Assembly: GCA_947453195.1 (NCBI GenBank)
Contig: CANGFO010000008.1
Coordinates: 54,878-118,877 of the forward strand
Length of the DNA: 64,000 bases
Origin: Flavobacteriaceae bacterium
GTDB lineage: Bacteria; Bacteroidota; Bacteroidia; Flavobacteriales; Flavobacteriaceae
Direction: 5' to 3'
The notes beneath the pieces are model-generated. The model made no database searches. It was not told where the DNA came from and saw only the letters and a list, made by a program, of their open reading frames with translations. The position numbers were made by a program, and so were the translations under genes. Positions 47,253-55,846 of this stretch are shown here, piece after piece; positions within the stretch are counted from its first letter, which is position 1; every line of letters starts with the position of its first letter.

Positions 47253-50200
47253 ATGACAACATTTAACTTTAAAAAGTGGAATAACATTACCGGTTGGGCT
47301 GCTTTTGCTATTGCGTTAATCACCTATTCCTTAACGGTAGAACCTACCATGAGTTTTTGGGATTGTGGAGAATATATTGCGACCGCTGCTAAACTTGAAG
47401 TAGGACACCCTCCTGGCGCGCCTTTGTTTCAAATGCTAGGTGCCTTTTTTGCTATGTTCGCAACAAGCAAAGAAACCATAGCATTAATGGTTAATATGAT
47501 GTCGGTAATTTCGAGTGCCTTCACCATTTTGTTTCTTTTTTGGTCTTCTACCCTATTATTAAGAAAAATAGTTTCTTCTTATTCTGAAATTAACAAAGAC
47601 AACAGCATTGCCATATTAGGGAGTTCTTTTGTTGGGGCATTAGCATTTACTTTTTCGGATAGTTTTTGGTTTAATGCCGTAGAAGCCGAAGTATATGCCA
47701 TGGCCATGTTATTAATTGCTTTACTATTATGGCTGGGCTTACGTTGGGAACAAGAAATGCACGAACCAAAAGGAAACAAATGGCTGCTATTAATCAGCTT
47801 AGTAGTTGGGTTATCATTTGGGGTGCACTTTATGGCGCTTTTGACCATTCCATCTATTGGTTTTTTATATTTCTTTAAAAACTATAAAAAAGTAACGGTT
47901 ACCAATTTCATTTTGGCAAATGTTATCATTGTAGCAGTATTACTTTTTATTTTCAAACTCCTATTACCTTATACTTTGGCTTTCTTTGGAAAAATCGAAA
48001 TATTTATGGTAAACAATATGGGCTTACCTTTTAACTCGGGAACCATTACCGCAATACTACTTATAATTGCTTTTTTCTATTTTGGATTAAAATACACGCG
48101 CGCCAATAATCACCCAACATCCAATACCATATTATTATGTATACTGTTTGTATTAATAGGATTCTCCACTTGGATTATGTTGCCAGTTCGTGCCAATGCC
48201 AATACACCAATTAATGAAAATAAACCATCCGATGCTGCCGAGGTTTTAGCCTATTATAATAGAGAGCAATATGGGGTGAATCCATTGTTTTATGGCCCTC
48301 AATACACCGATGAATTTGCAGGTTTAGATCCTAATAATCCATATATTGATAAAGCACCTAACTATGAAAGAAATTATGAAACAGGTAAATACGAGATTGT
48401 AAACAATTATAAAAATGCCGAGCAAAACACCGATGATGCGCATAAAGCCATTTTACCAAGAATGTGGAGTACCGAAAACGTGCAAGGCTACATCAACTTT
48501 ACTGGGGTTCCAAAATTCACTATTAAACCCGATTATTCTGAAGAAAAGGAATTAATAGATGTTGTAACCGAATTTCGTCAGGCCTATGCTTCGCATAAAA
48601 TAGACAACGAAGGGTACGTTTCTTTCTTGAAAGCCTATGGCGATTATTTGGATGTTGAAAAACCTTCAGCTTGGGCCAATTTAAGTTTCATGGTCGAATA
48701 CCAATTTGGTTATATGTATGGTCGTTATTTGCTTTGGAATTTTGTTGGAAGACAAAATGACAACCAAGGAAGATACGACAACCTTGACGGAAACTGGATG
48801 AGCGGAATTAAATACATTGACGAGGTGCATTTAGGATCTCAAGAACACATAAGCCCAGATGTATTAAACAACAAGGGGAGAAACTTTTATTATTTTATAC
48901 CCTTCTTCCTTGGACTATTGGGATTAATGTACCATGCGCAAAGAGATTTAAAAAGTTTTTATGTGCTTTTAGCTTTGTTTTTATTTACAGGGTTAGCATT
49001 AAAAATTTACTTAAATGAGCGCCCTTTTGAACCTCGCGAAAGAGATTATGCTTTAGTTGGTTCATTTTATGTGTTTGCGCTATGGATAGGATTTGGCGTG
49101 TATGCCATTTATGAAATGATTAAAGAAAAGGTTGCCTCCAAGTTGGTTGGCCCAATAGTTATTGTTGCCTCATTATTGATTGCTCCTGTATTAATGGCTA
49201 CCCAAAACTGGGATGACCACGATCGATCAGGAAAATATACTGCTATTGCCATGGCAAAAAATTATCTTGATTCATGTGATAAAAACGGAATACTATTCAC
49301 TATCGGAGATAACGACACTTTCCCACTTTGGTATGCGCAAGAAATTGAAGGATATCGAACCGATGTGAAAATTGTATGTACCAGTTTATTAATGACCGAT
49401 TGGTATATTGATCAGATGAAAATGAAAACTTATAAATCAGACGGGTTACCAATTTCATATACTCACCAACAATATGTTGCAGATAATAGGGATGTTATTA
49501 TTTTCAATAAAAAAGTAGATAGCAGATGGAATCTTAAAGATTTTATTGAATTTGGAAAAAGAGAAGACACCTTGTCACAAGTAGAAATGGAAAGCGGTCA
49601 CCGTTTGAATTTCTTCCCAACCAATAAAGTACGTTTTCAAGTAGATAAAAAGAATGTAATTGCTAGTAAAATCGTAAATCCAGCATTAAACGATTCTATT
49701 GTTCCATTTATTGATATTGATATTAAAGGTGGGGCTTTATACAAAAATCGTCTGATTATGTTGGATCTTTTAAATAACAATAACTGGAAACGTCCTGTTT
49801 ATTTTAGTCCTGGAAGCTTTGGTGATGATGATTATTTATGGATGAAAGATTACCTGCAAATGGATGGAATGGTCTATAAATTAGTTCCAATAAAAACTCC
49901 AGTAAACGAAGACGATTATCCAGACATGGGTAGAATTGATACCGAGAAAATGTATCAATTAGCTATGCGTTGGACATGGGGTAACGGAGAAAGCGCTAAA
50001 ATTTACCACGATCCAGAAACGAGAAGAAATGCCATTTCTTATAGAACTACTTTATCTCGATTAACAAAACAATTAATTGCAGAAGGCAAATTGGCCAAAG
50101 CCAAAAACATAATCGATCTTGCTGTAAACAAAACCCCAGTTGATTTTTATGGTTATTACCTTACATTAGAGCCTTTTGTTTCTGGTTATTATGAAATTGG

Positions 50201-50453
50201 ACAAAAAGAAAAAGCAAGAACATTAGTTGGAAAATTAATGACTAAATACAAAGAAGAACTATTGTATTACAGTACGTTCACTTTTGCTGATCAAAGCTTT
50301 ATGGCCGAAGATATTGTAAGAGCAATTGAGCGTTATAGAAGTTTATTACAAGTAATTAAAGAGCATGGCGACATCGAACTTTACAATAAAAGCAGAGGAG
50401 AATTTAATGCTAGTAATGGAAGGTTTTCTAGATTTCAAAGAGAAAACGAATAA
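47253..50453 (+). CDS. DUF2723 multi-spanning membrane protein (GT117-like, PMT fold)
   Basis: This 1066-residue protein has an N-terminal membrane half (about 1-680) with a dozen or so hydrophobic helices and the signature SLTVEPTMSFWDCGEYIATAAKLEVGHPPGAP, where the acidic residues in WDCGE resemble the catalytic region of dolichyl-phosphate mannosyltransferases. A soluble C-terminal half contains IGDNDTFPLWYAQEIEGYRTDVKIV and a helical, TPR-like end. DUF2723 proteins are common in Bacteroidota and are grouped with glycosyltransferase family 117. A role in protein or surface glycosylation is likely but not shown here. Confidence 0.85.
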   Translation: MTTFNFKKWNNITGWAAFAIALITYSLTVEPTMSFWDCGEYIATAAKLEVGHPPGAPLFQMLGAFFAMFATSKETIALMVNMMSVISSAFTILFLFWSSTLLLRKIVSSYSEINKDNSIAILGSSFVGALAFTFSDSFWFNAVEAEVYAMAMLLIALLLWLGLRWEQEMHEPKGNKWLLLISLVVGLSFGVHFMALLTIPSIGFLYFFKNYKKVTVTNFILANVIIVAVLLFIFKLLLPYTLAFFGKIEIFMVNNMGLPFNSGTITAILLIIAFFYFGLKYTRANNHPTSNTILLCILFVLIGFSTWIMLPVRANANTPINENKPSDAAEVLAYYNREQYGVNPLFYGPQYTDEFAGLDPNNPYIDKAPNYERNYETGKYEIVNNYKNAEQNTDDAHKAILPRMWSTENVQGYINFTGVPKFTIKPDYSEEKELIDVVTEFRQAYASHKIDNEGYVSFLKAYGDYLDVEKPSAWANLSFMVEYQFGYMYGRYLLWNFVGRQNDNQGRYDNLDGNWMSGIKYIDEVHLGSQEHISPDVLNNKGRNFYYFIPFFLGLLGLMYHAQRDLKSFYVLLALFLFTGLALKIYLNERPFEPRERDYALVGSFYVFALWIGFGVYAIYEMIKEKVASKLVGPIVIVASLLIAPVLMATQNWDDHDRSGKYTAIAMAKNYLDSCDKNGILFTIGDNDTFPLWYAQEIEGYRTDVKIVCTSLLMTDWYIDQMKMKTYKSDGLPISYTHQQYVADNRDVIIFNKKVDSRWNLKDFIEFGKREDTLSQVEMESGHRLNFFPTNKVRFQVDKKNVIASKIVNPALNDSIVPFIDIDIKGGALYKNRLIMLDLLNNNNWKRPVYFSPGSFGDDDYLWMKDYLQMDGMVYKLVPIKTPVNEDDYPDMGRIDTEKMYQLAMRWTWGNGESAKIYHDPETRRNAISYRTTLSRLTKQLIAEGKLAKAKNIIDLAVNKTPVDFYGYYLTLEPFVSGYYEIGQKEKARTLVGKLMTKYKEELLYYSTFTFADQSFMAEDIVRAIERYRSLLQVIKEHGDIELYNKSRGEFNASNGRFSRFQRENE

Positions 50454-50471
50454 ATAAACTTAGAAATAATT

Positions 50472-50505
50472 AAATGCCAGTAATTTTATTATTGGCATTT
50501 TTTTT
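50472..50505 (+). terminator. Terminator after the DUF2723 gene
   Basis: AAATGCCA (from 50473) pairs with TTGGCATTT (50492-50500) in an interrupted stem, followed by more T to 50505. It falls between the DUF2723 gene and the deacetylase gene and may attenuate rather than stop transcription. Confidence 0.6.
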
Positions 50506-50520
50506 ATTTATTTTTGAAAT

Positions 50521-51159
50521 ATGAAGCTACGCTGGATCAAAACAAATCGGTTAATAAAAATGATATTTCCAAACTACATTTGGGATATTTCCAATACCGA
50601 AAATAAAATCTACTTAACTTTTGATGATGGGCCAACTCCAGAAATCACCCATTGGACACTTAACGAATTGCAAAAGTACGAGGCCAAAGCAACCTTCTTC
50701 TGTATAGGGGATAATTTGAGGAAATATCCTGAAATTTATAAAGAGATTATTCAAAACGGGCATGCCATAGGAAATCACACCTTTAATCATTTAAACGGCT
50801 GGAAAACCAATACGCAAACCTATATTGAAAATGCAAAATTATTTGAAACCGAATTAAGTAAAATTGATCCAAGAAAATGTAACTTATTTCGGCCACCTTA
50901 CGGCAAAATAAAATCCACACAAGCAACTGTTTTAAGAAAGAGTGGTTATAAAATAATTATGTGGGATGTACTTAGTGCCGATTATGACCAAACCATTTCT
51001 ACTGAAGAATGTTTAGAAAATGTACTCAAAAATATAAGTAGCGGAAGCATTATCGTATTTCACGACAGCATAAAAGGATTTAAGAACTTGGAATTTGTAT
51101 TACCAAGAACTCTAGAATTTATAAAGGAAAAAGGATTTATTTGCGAAGCGCTAAACTAA
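50521..51159 (+). CDS. Polysaccharide deacetylase (NodB-like, CE4)
   Basis: This 212-residue protein has all the CE4 motifs: TFDDGPTP with Asp35-Asp36, the zinc HTFNH at 86-90, RPPYG at 124-128, and IIVFHDS near the C-terminus. The enzyme class removes N-acetyl groups from peptidoglycan or other GlcNAc polymers. There is no clear signal peptide, only a moderately hydrophobic start. The gene ends with a 4-nt stop-to-stop overlap with the convergent thioredoxin-fold gene. Confidence 0.92.
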   Translation: MKLRWIKTNRLIKMIFPNYIWDISNTENKIYLTFDDGPTPEITHWTLNELQKYEAKATFFCIGDNLRKYPEIYKEIIQNGHAIGNHTFNHLNGWKTNTQTYIENAKLFETELSKIDPRKCNLFRPPYGKIKSTQATVLRKSGYKIIMWDVLSADYDQTISTEECLENVLKNISSGSIIVFHDSIKGFKNLEFVLPRTLEFIKEKGFICEALN

Positions 51160-51452
51160 ACTTGTTCTTGCACCAAACCAATAATGGTATTGGCATCTAG
51201 CTCGCCTGATTGACGCCAAATCATTTGACCCGACTTATAAATCATTAAAGTAGGTAATCCTTTAATGCGAAGTGCTTCGGCCAATTCTTGATTTTTATCC
51301 ACATCAATTTTAATTACTTTTGCTTTATCTCCAAGGGCTGCCGCAACATCTCTGATAACAGGATGCATCGAAATAGAAGATTCATTCCACTCGGTGTAAA
51401 AATCAATTAACACTGGAACTTGAGCATTTATAAGTTCTCCAAATTTTGACAT
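51156..51452 (-). CDS. Thioredoxin-fold protein lacking the CxxC motif
   Basis: This 98-residue single-domain thioredoxin fold has VPVLIDFYTEW at the position of the active-site strand, KAVKI-like VDKNQELAEALRIKGLP, and the cis-proline region GLPTLMIYKSG. The active-site WCGPC is W-N-E-S-S here (residues 22-26), so both redox Cys are absent and disulfide chemistry is impossible. The rest of the fold is well kept, suggesting a binding or chaperone role. It is cytoplasmic, as no signal peptide is seen. Confidence 0.88.
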   Translation of the reverse strand: MSKFGELINAQVPVLIDFYTEWNESSISMHPVIRDVAAALGDKAKVIKIDVDKNQELAEALRIKGLPTLMIYKSGQMIWRQSGELDANTIIGLVQEQV

Positions 51453-51524
51453 AAAACCAAAATATTTTGTTTTCTTTAGCTAAAAAAAGAAATATTATAG
51501 TACAAATGTAGCATTTTTAAGTAA

Positions 51525-52757
51525 TTATACTAAACTTTTACCTTTTTTTAGTTCGATTACGGTTATTTCAGGCATAATTCCTACTCTTCCGGGGTAAGCA
51601 TGGTAACCAAAACCACGATTCACATAAATATATTTGCCCGATTTTTCATACAAACCTGCCCATTGATCGTAAACATATTGCGCTGGACTCCATTTGAAAA
51701 AACCAGGAATTTCAATCCCAAATTGCAATCCATGGGTATGTCCAGAAAGTGTTAAATGAAAATCTTTAGGATGTTGATTTACTTCAGCATCCCAATGACT
51801 CGGATCATGACTCATCAAGATTTTAAATTCTTCTTTGGTTAGTCCTTCTGAAGCCTTATGCAAATCACCCGCTTTCTTAAATTTTACGCCCCAATTTTCT
51901 ACACCAACTAAAGCAATTTTATCATTCCCTTTTTGAATGTAAGTATGTTCATTCAACATCAAATTGAATCCGATTTTACCATACAAACTCTTTATATCGT
52001 GAAAGTTTTTTGCCTTATCTGCTTCTGTTTTCCAGTCAACATACTCACCATAATCATGATTTCCTAAAACAGAATATTTACCGTACTCATATTTTTTTAT
52101 TCGATTAAAAGTTTCAATCCATGGCAGCATTTCTTTAGCATGAGTATTGACAATATCACCGGTAAACAAAATCATATCGGCTTCTTGCTCATTAATCAAA
52201 TCGATAGCATAATTTATTTTTTCTGGATTGTCAAAACTACCACTATGAACATCTGAAATTTGTGTAATCTTAAACCCATCAAAGGCATCGGGTAAATCTG
52301 GAAAAAATATTTGCTGGGTAATGACTTTGTAATTGTATTTCCCTAAAGTCATACCGTAAATCAATGATGCAAAAGGAATCGCGGCAATTCCGAGGGCAAT
52401 CTGACTCACAAATTTTCTTCTTTCAGGAATAAAAGAATCTGTAGTGTTTCCTGAAAATTTAGAAATTGTTCCGGATACTATTCTGAAAACATCTTCCAAA
52501 AACAATACTAAAGTTAAAATCAATTTCGGAATCAAAACCAACAACAACAATCCTAATGTGATCATAGTCATTTGGGTTTGACCCACACTTCTATCAAATT
52601 TTGTAAATTGATAAGCAATAAAAATAATAGCCATTAATGAAATGACAACATAAGCAATCAAAACCCACCTTACTTTGGTAAACGTTTTAACGGCTTGAAA
52701 AGCATAAAGCTCTATCAATGCTATGATTATAAAGAAAATTATTAAACGTAAAGCCAT
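51525..52757 (-). CDS. Membrane-anchored metallophosphoesterase (YkuE-like)
   Basis: This 410-residue protein has about three to four N-terminal hydrophobic helices (about 1-100), then a calcineurin-like phosphoesterase domain (about 155-400) with the metal motifs ITQISDVHSG, FTGDIVNTH, VLGNHDYGE, LMSHDP and LSGHTHGLQFG. All five blocks are complete, so it should be an active two-metal phosphoesterase. Related proteins in other bacteria act on lipid-linked pyrophosphates or UDP-diacylglucosamine; the substrate here is not evident. Confidence 0.92.
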   Translation of the reverse strand: MALRLIIFFIIIALIELYAFQAVKTFTKVRWVLIAYVVISLMAIIFIAYQFTKFDRSVGQTQMTMITLGLLLLVLIPKLILTLVLFLEDVFRIVSGTISKFSGNTTDSFIPERRKFVSQIALGIAAIPFASLIYGMTLGKYNYKVITQQIFFPDLPDAFDGFKITQISDVHSGSFDNPEKINYAIDLINEQEADMILFTGDIVNTHAKEMLPWIETFNRIKKYEYGKYSVLGNHDYGEYVDWKTEADKAKNFHDIKSLYGKIGFNLMLNEHTYIQKGNDKIALVGVENWGVKFKKAGDLHKASEGLTKEEFKILMSHDPSHWDAEVNQHPKDFHLTLSGHTHGLQFGIEIPGFFKWSPAQYVYDQWAGLYEKSGKYIYVNRGFGYHAYPGRVGIMPEITVIELKKGKSLV

Positions 52758-52840
52758 TAATTAAATTTTTGACAAATTAACAAAGAATCTTAAAGCGATA
52801 AATAATATTAAAGTTTATTTAACTATAGTAAAACCTAAAA

Positions 52841-52873
52841 AAAAGACTAACAAATTTAAACTTGTTAGTCTTT
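52841..52873 (-). terminator. Terminator after the Lys-rich secreted protein gene
   Basis: AAAGACTAACAA (52842-52853) pairs with TTGTTAGTCTTT (52862-52873). The A run to its left gives a run of T on the minus strand. It lies 28 nt past the stop codon. Confidence 0.88.
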
Positions 52874-52900
52874 ATTATTAAAAATCAACCTTTACGATTT

Positions 52901-53092
52901 TTATTTTTTTGCTTTTGGAGCTTCTGGTTTAGCAGCATCCGCTTTTTTCTCTTCTGCTTTAGCTGCTTTTTTCTCCGCTTTTTTAGCGTGCTTTACTTCT
53001 TTTTTTGTTTCCGCTTTTGCAGGAGTTGTTTGAGCATTTACCATAGCGCCAGTTCCTAGAACTAAAGCAGCCAACATTAACATTTTTTTCAT
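52901..53092 (-). CDS. Small secreted Lys/Ala-rich protein
   Basis: A 63-residue protein with a clear signal peptide (about 1-20, cleaved after VNA). The mature part of about 43 residues is almost only Lys, Ala, Glu and Pro, with about 15 Lys against 7 acidic residues, and no Cys or aromatic residue. It resembles histone-H1-like or envelope-coating tails, but no family is recognised. It has its own terminator and a promoter with a -7 element (TACATTTG) and tandem direct repeats in place of the -33. It lies just downstream of a two-component system in the same direction. Confidence 0.8.
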   Translation of the reverse strand: MKKMLMLAALVLGTGAMVNAQTTPAKAETKKEVKHAKKAEKKAAKAEEKKADAAKPEAPKAKK

Positions 53093-53132
53093 GATTTTTG
53101 TATTTAAAATTAATTATTACTTATTTATAGTA

Positions 53133-53170
53133 CAAATGTATTGCGGCAAAATGAAGATTAGATGAAGATT
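53133..53170 (-). promoter_or_regulatory. Promoter with 11-bp-spaced direct repeats, candidate response-regulator site
   Basis: On the minus strand the -7 element TACATTTG (53133-53140) has no TTG at -33. Instead ATGAAGATT occurs twice on the plus strand (53151-53159 and 53162-53170), one helical turn (11 bp) apart and centred about 24 nt upstream of the -7 element. OmpR-family regulators typically bind such tandem repeats with 10-11 bp spacing, and the neighbouring genes encode an OmpR-type regulator and its kinase. Confidence 0.55.
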
Positions 53171-53194
53171 TTACGCTATAAAAAAGTTTAACTT

Positions 53195-54514
53195 TTATTT
53201 ATGAAATCCAATTGCGAAGGTACTTCCTTTAGTAATTTCCGATTCGAGACTAATTGTAATATGATGGAACTTAGCAATACTATCCACAATAGCCAACCCC
53301 AAACCCTGACCTTCTTGTTCAAAGGATACTCTGGAAAACCGATCAAAAATTGAAGCCTGTTGTTCTTTAGTCATTCCCATCCCCGTGTCTGTTATGCGTA
53401 AAAAACACTTGTCATTGCTTACTTGTGATGATAAAGTAATAACACCTTTATGAATATTATATTTTATTGCATTCAAAATCAAATTGTGCAACATTATATG
53501 AATAAGTGTTTTATTTCCGTTAAAAATAAAATCTTCATTAACTTTATTATCAATGGTGATGTGTTTAACTTGAATTCGATCTTCAAAATCAACTAAAATT
53601 TCGGAAATAATATCTTTTAACGAAATGGTCTCATTGTTTTCAAATTGGTTGTTGTCAATCTTTGAAATCAGTAGTAAATTATTTATTATTCGTTTTAATA
53701 AATCCAATGTTTTTAATGAACTCACAATTTTATCAATTCCCTCTTCATCAATAGATTCGTTCTGAAGTAAGTTTTCCAATCTGTTTTTCAAAAGTGAAAT
53801 TGGAGTTAATAATTCGTGGGAAACATTTGCAATAAACTGCTTCTCTTTTTGAAATGAGTCGTTTAATCGAACCATCATTTGATTCAATATTACATCCAAT
53901 TCTTGAAAATCGGTAGAGTGTGCTTTTATGGGGGTATAATTAAATGAATTAGGCTCATTTACACGCTTAATTTTGGTGTTGATAATAGCATAAAATGGCT
54001 TTAAGAGGTATTCTATAAAAAATGTATCTGCCAAAAAAGTAATCATGATGATAATAAAAAAAATGATTGTAGTAAAAAGTCGGATGGAAAACGTTAACTC
54101 TTCTATTTCACTTAAATTATTACCAATTTCTAAGATATAATTAGTGTTTTCATAAGTGAAATTATAATACAAAACACGGTAATCATTTTGCTCTTCTTGA
54201 ATGATCCTAGACTCGTTTACAAAGAAACTATTATTCTTTAATAAATTCTTTTTTGCTCTGTATAATTGTAGAAATTCGTTGTGCAATGTTGAAAAACTTG
54301 CGAAAGTTTCAGTGGCATCATTTCGATTAATAAAATCATTAATCTCATCTTTATCAAGATGTGTAATAAATTTTTGCTTTTTTTCTAAAATACTTTTATC
54401 AATATGATTATAAACTACTTTTTTTACCAAAACCGGCAATAAAAACCACAAAACTACTATAATTAATAATCGCGTGAGTACATTAAAAACTGCTAACTGA
54501 TGCTTTATTTTCAT
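53195..54514 (-). CDS. Sensor histidine kinase
   Basis: The 439 residues are a membrane segment (about 12-32), an extracytoplasmic sensor region of about 110 residues with no named domain, a second membrane segment (about 143-165), and the kinase core. The H-box has His233 (ANVSHELLTPISLL). The N box LHNLILNAIKYN, G1 DTGMGM and G2 GQGLGLAIVDS are all intact. It follows the response regulator gene after 2 nt, so the two are cotranscribed. The signal is unknown. Confidence 0.94.
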   Translation of the reverse strand: MKIKHQLAVFNVLTRLLIIVVLWFLLPVLVKKVVYNHIDKSILEKKQKFITHLDKDEINDFINRNDATETFASFSTLHNEFLQLYRAKKNLLKNNSFFVNESRIIQEEQNDYRVLYYNFTYENTNYILEIGNNLSEIEELTFSIRLFTTIIFFIIIMITFLADTFFIEYLLKPFYAIINTKIKRVNEPNSFNYTPIKAHSTDFQELDVILNQMMVRLNDSFQKEKQFIANVSHELLTPISLLKNRLENLLQNESIDEEGIDKIVSSLKTLDLLKRIINNLLLISKIDNNQFENNETISLKDIISEILVDFEDRIQVKHITIDNKVNEDFIFNGNKTLIHIMLHNLILNAIKYNIHKGVITLSSQVSNDKCFLRITDTGMGMTKEQQASIFDRFSRVSFEQEGQGLGLAIVDSIAKFHHITISLESEITKGSTFAIGFHK

Positions 54515-54516
54515 AC

Positions 54517-55191
54517 TTAATCATTAATTCGATACCCAACATTTCTAACTGTCTCAAACCAATCCAATTTGGAGAATTTATCCAATTTCTTTCGAAGATT
54601 TCGCACATGAACATCGATAAAATTTGAATCCGAATTAATTTCCAAAACATCGCCCCAAATATGTTCTGTGAGTTGTAATCGCGTAATGACTCTGTTTTTA
54701 TTCAGAACCAAATATTGAAATATATCAAACTCTTTTTTGGTTAATGAAATCGGATTTTTATCAAAACTTACTTTGTAATCTTGTAATTGTATTTGAAATC
54801 CATGTATGTTTAATTCATTTGTAACAACGCCATGAATCCTTCTAATCACGGCAAACAATCGAGCACCAAGTTCGGTCAAAGCAAATGGTTTTGTCAAATA
54901 ATCGTCGGCTCCTAGTTCTAATCCATTTATTTTATCGTCTAATTCACCTCGTGCAGTAATAACAATTATGGCCATTCTTGATTTTGATTTTCTAACTTCT
55001 TTTAAAACATCAAACCCACTTCCGTCTGGCAAACCCAAATCCAACAACATGGCATCATATTCATTTACAGACAACTCTTCAAAAGCTTCTACACAAGTTG
55101 CTACCCATTTACATAAATAGCCGTTTTTAGAAAGATAATCTATTAGTTCTACCGCCAATTCATGATAGTCTTCTACAATTAAAATATTCAT
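54517..55191 (-). CDS. OmpR-family response regulator
   Basis: This 224-residue protein has a receiver domain (about 1-118) with Glu7/Asp8, phospho-acceptor Asp51 (LLDLGLPDGSG), the conserved Thr in VITARG and Lys in TKPFAL, and a C-terminal winged-helix DNA-binding domain (about 130-224) with TKKEFDIFQYLV and DSNFIDVHVRNLRKKLD. It is the first gene of the operon with the histidine kinase. A candidate target is the Lys-rich protein gene downstream of the kinase. Confidence 0.96.
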   Translation of the reverse strand: MNILIVEDYHELAVELIDYLSKNGYLCKWVATCVEAFEELSVNEYDAMLLDLGLPDGSGFDVLKEVRKSKSRMAIIVITARGELDDKINGLELGADDYLTKPFALTELGARLFAVIRRIHGVVTNELNIHGFQIQLQDYKVSFDKNPISLTKKEFDIFQYLVLNKNRVITRLQLTEHIWGDVLEINSDSNFIDVHVRNLRKKLDKFSKLDWFETVRNVGYRIND

Positions 55192-55348
55192 TCTTTACTT
55201 TTAAAACAATTTCAACCAAAGTAACGAAGATTGACAATAAGTGTGGTTTTAATTAATTAAATTTTAACGTGAAAACTAAACTTTACAACTTGATTGTTTA
55301 TTTTTACAACTTCAAATTATTTCGAATTCCAATTCAAGTACAACATCG

Positions 55349-55837
55349 ATGAGAAAACTACTATTACTTTTATTATTAATTATCCCTTTTTTTAGCTTTT
55401 CACAAGATATTTTAACCTATAAAAGTGGTGGAAGGATTTTTAATTCTAACAACCAAAAACTAAATAGTGATGAAGTTAGAAGTTTATTATCTAACAATTC
55501 AGATGCACTAAATCTATACAATGCTGGAAAAAGCAAACAAACATTAGGAAATATTCTACTTTATGGCGGAATTTCGACTGTTATTATAAATCATTATTCG
55601 ATAATACAAAACGCCAAAAACAAAGGCGATATTAATTCAAGCAGAAATATACCCTATATTATTGGTGGAGGTTTAATTTTAACTGCAATTCCAATAAAAA
55701 TAGGATTTTCAAAAAAAATAAAAAAAGCAGTGAATTTAACTAATGTGGATATAAAAAATCCGAAGACTGGTTTTAATTTAGAATCTACGAATTTCATTTC
55801 CAACTCAAACGGGGTAGGATTTTCATTTACTTTTTAA
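55349..55837 (+). CDS. Hypothetical exported protein with two hydrophobic segments
   Basis: This 162-residue protein has a signal peptide (about 1-19, LLLLLLIIPFFSFSQ), then a short polar region with YKSGGRIF and SDEVRSLLSN, and two further hydrophobic stretches (about 70-82 and 105-120). It ends in GVGFSFTF, a terminal Phe and aromatic pattern like that of outer-membrane beta-barrel strands. I do not recognise a named family. It ends 9 nt before polA and may be cotranscribed with it. Confidence 0.7.
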   Translation: MRKLLLLLLLIIPFFSFSQDILTYKSGGRIFNSNNQKLNSDEVRSLLSNNSDALNLYNAGKSKQTLGNILLYGGISTVIINHYSIIQNAKNKGDINSSRNIPYIIGGGLILTAIPIKIGFSKKIKKAVNLTNVDIKNPKTGFNLESTNFISNSNGVGFSFTF

Positions 55838-55846
55838 TTACAAAAA

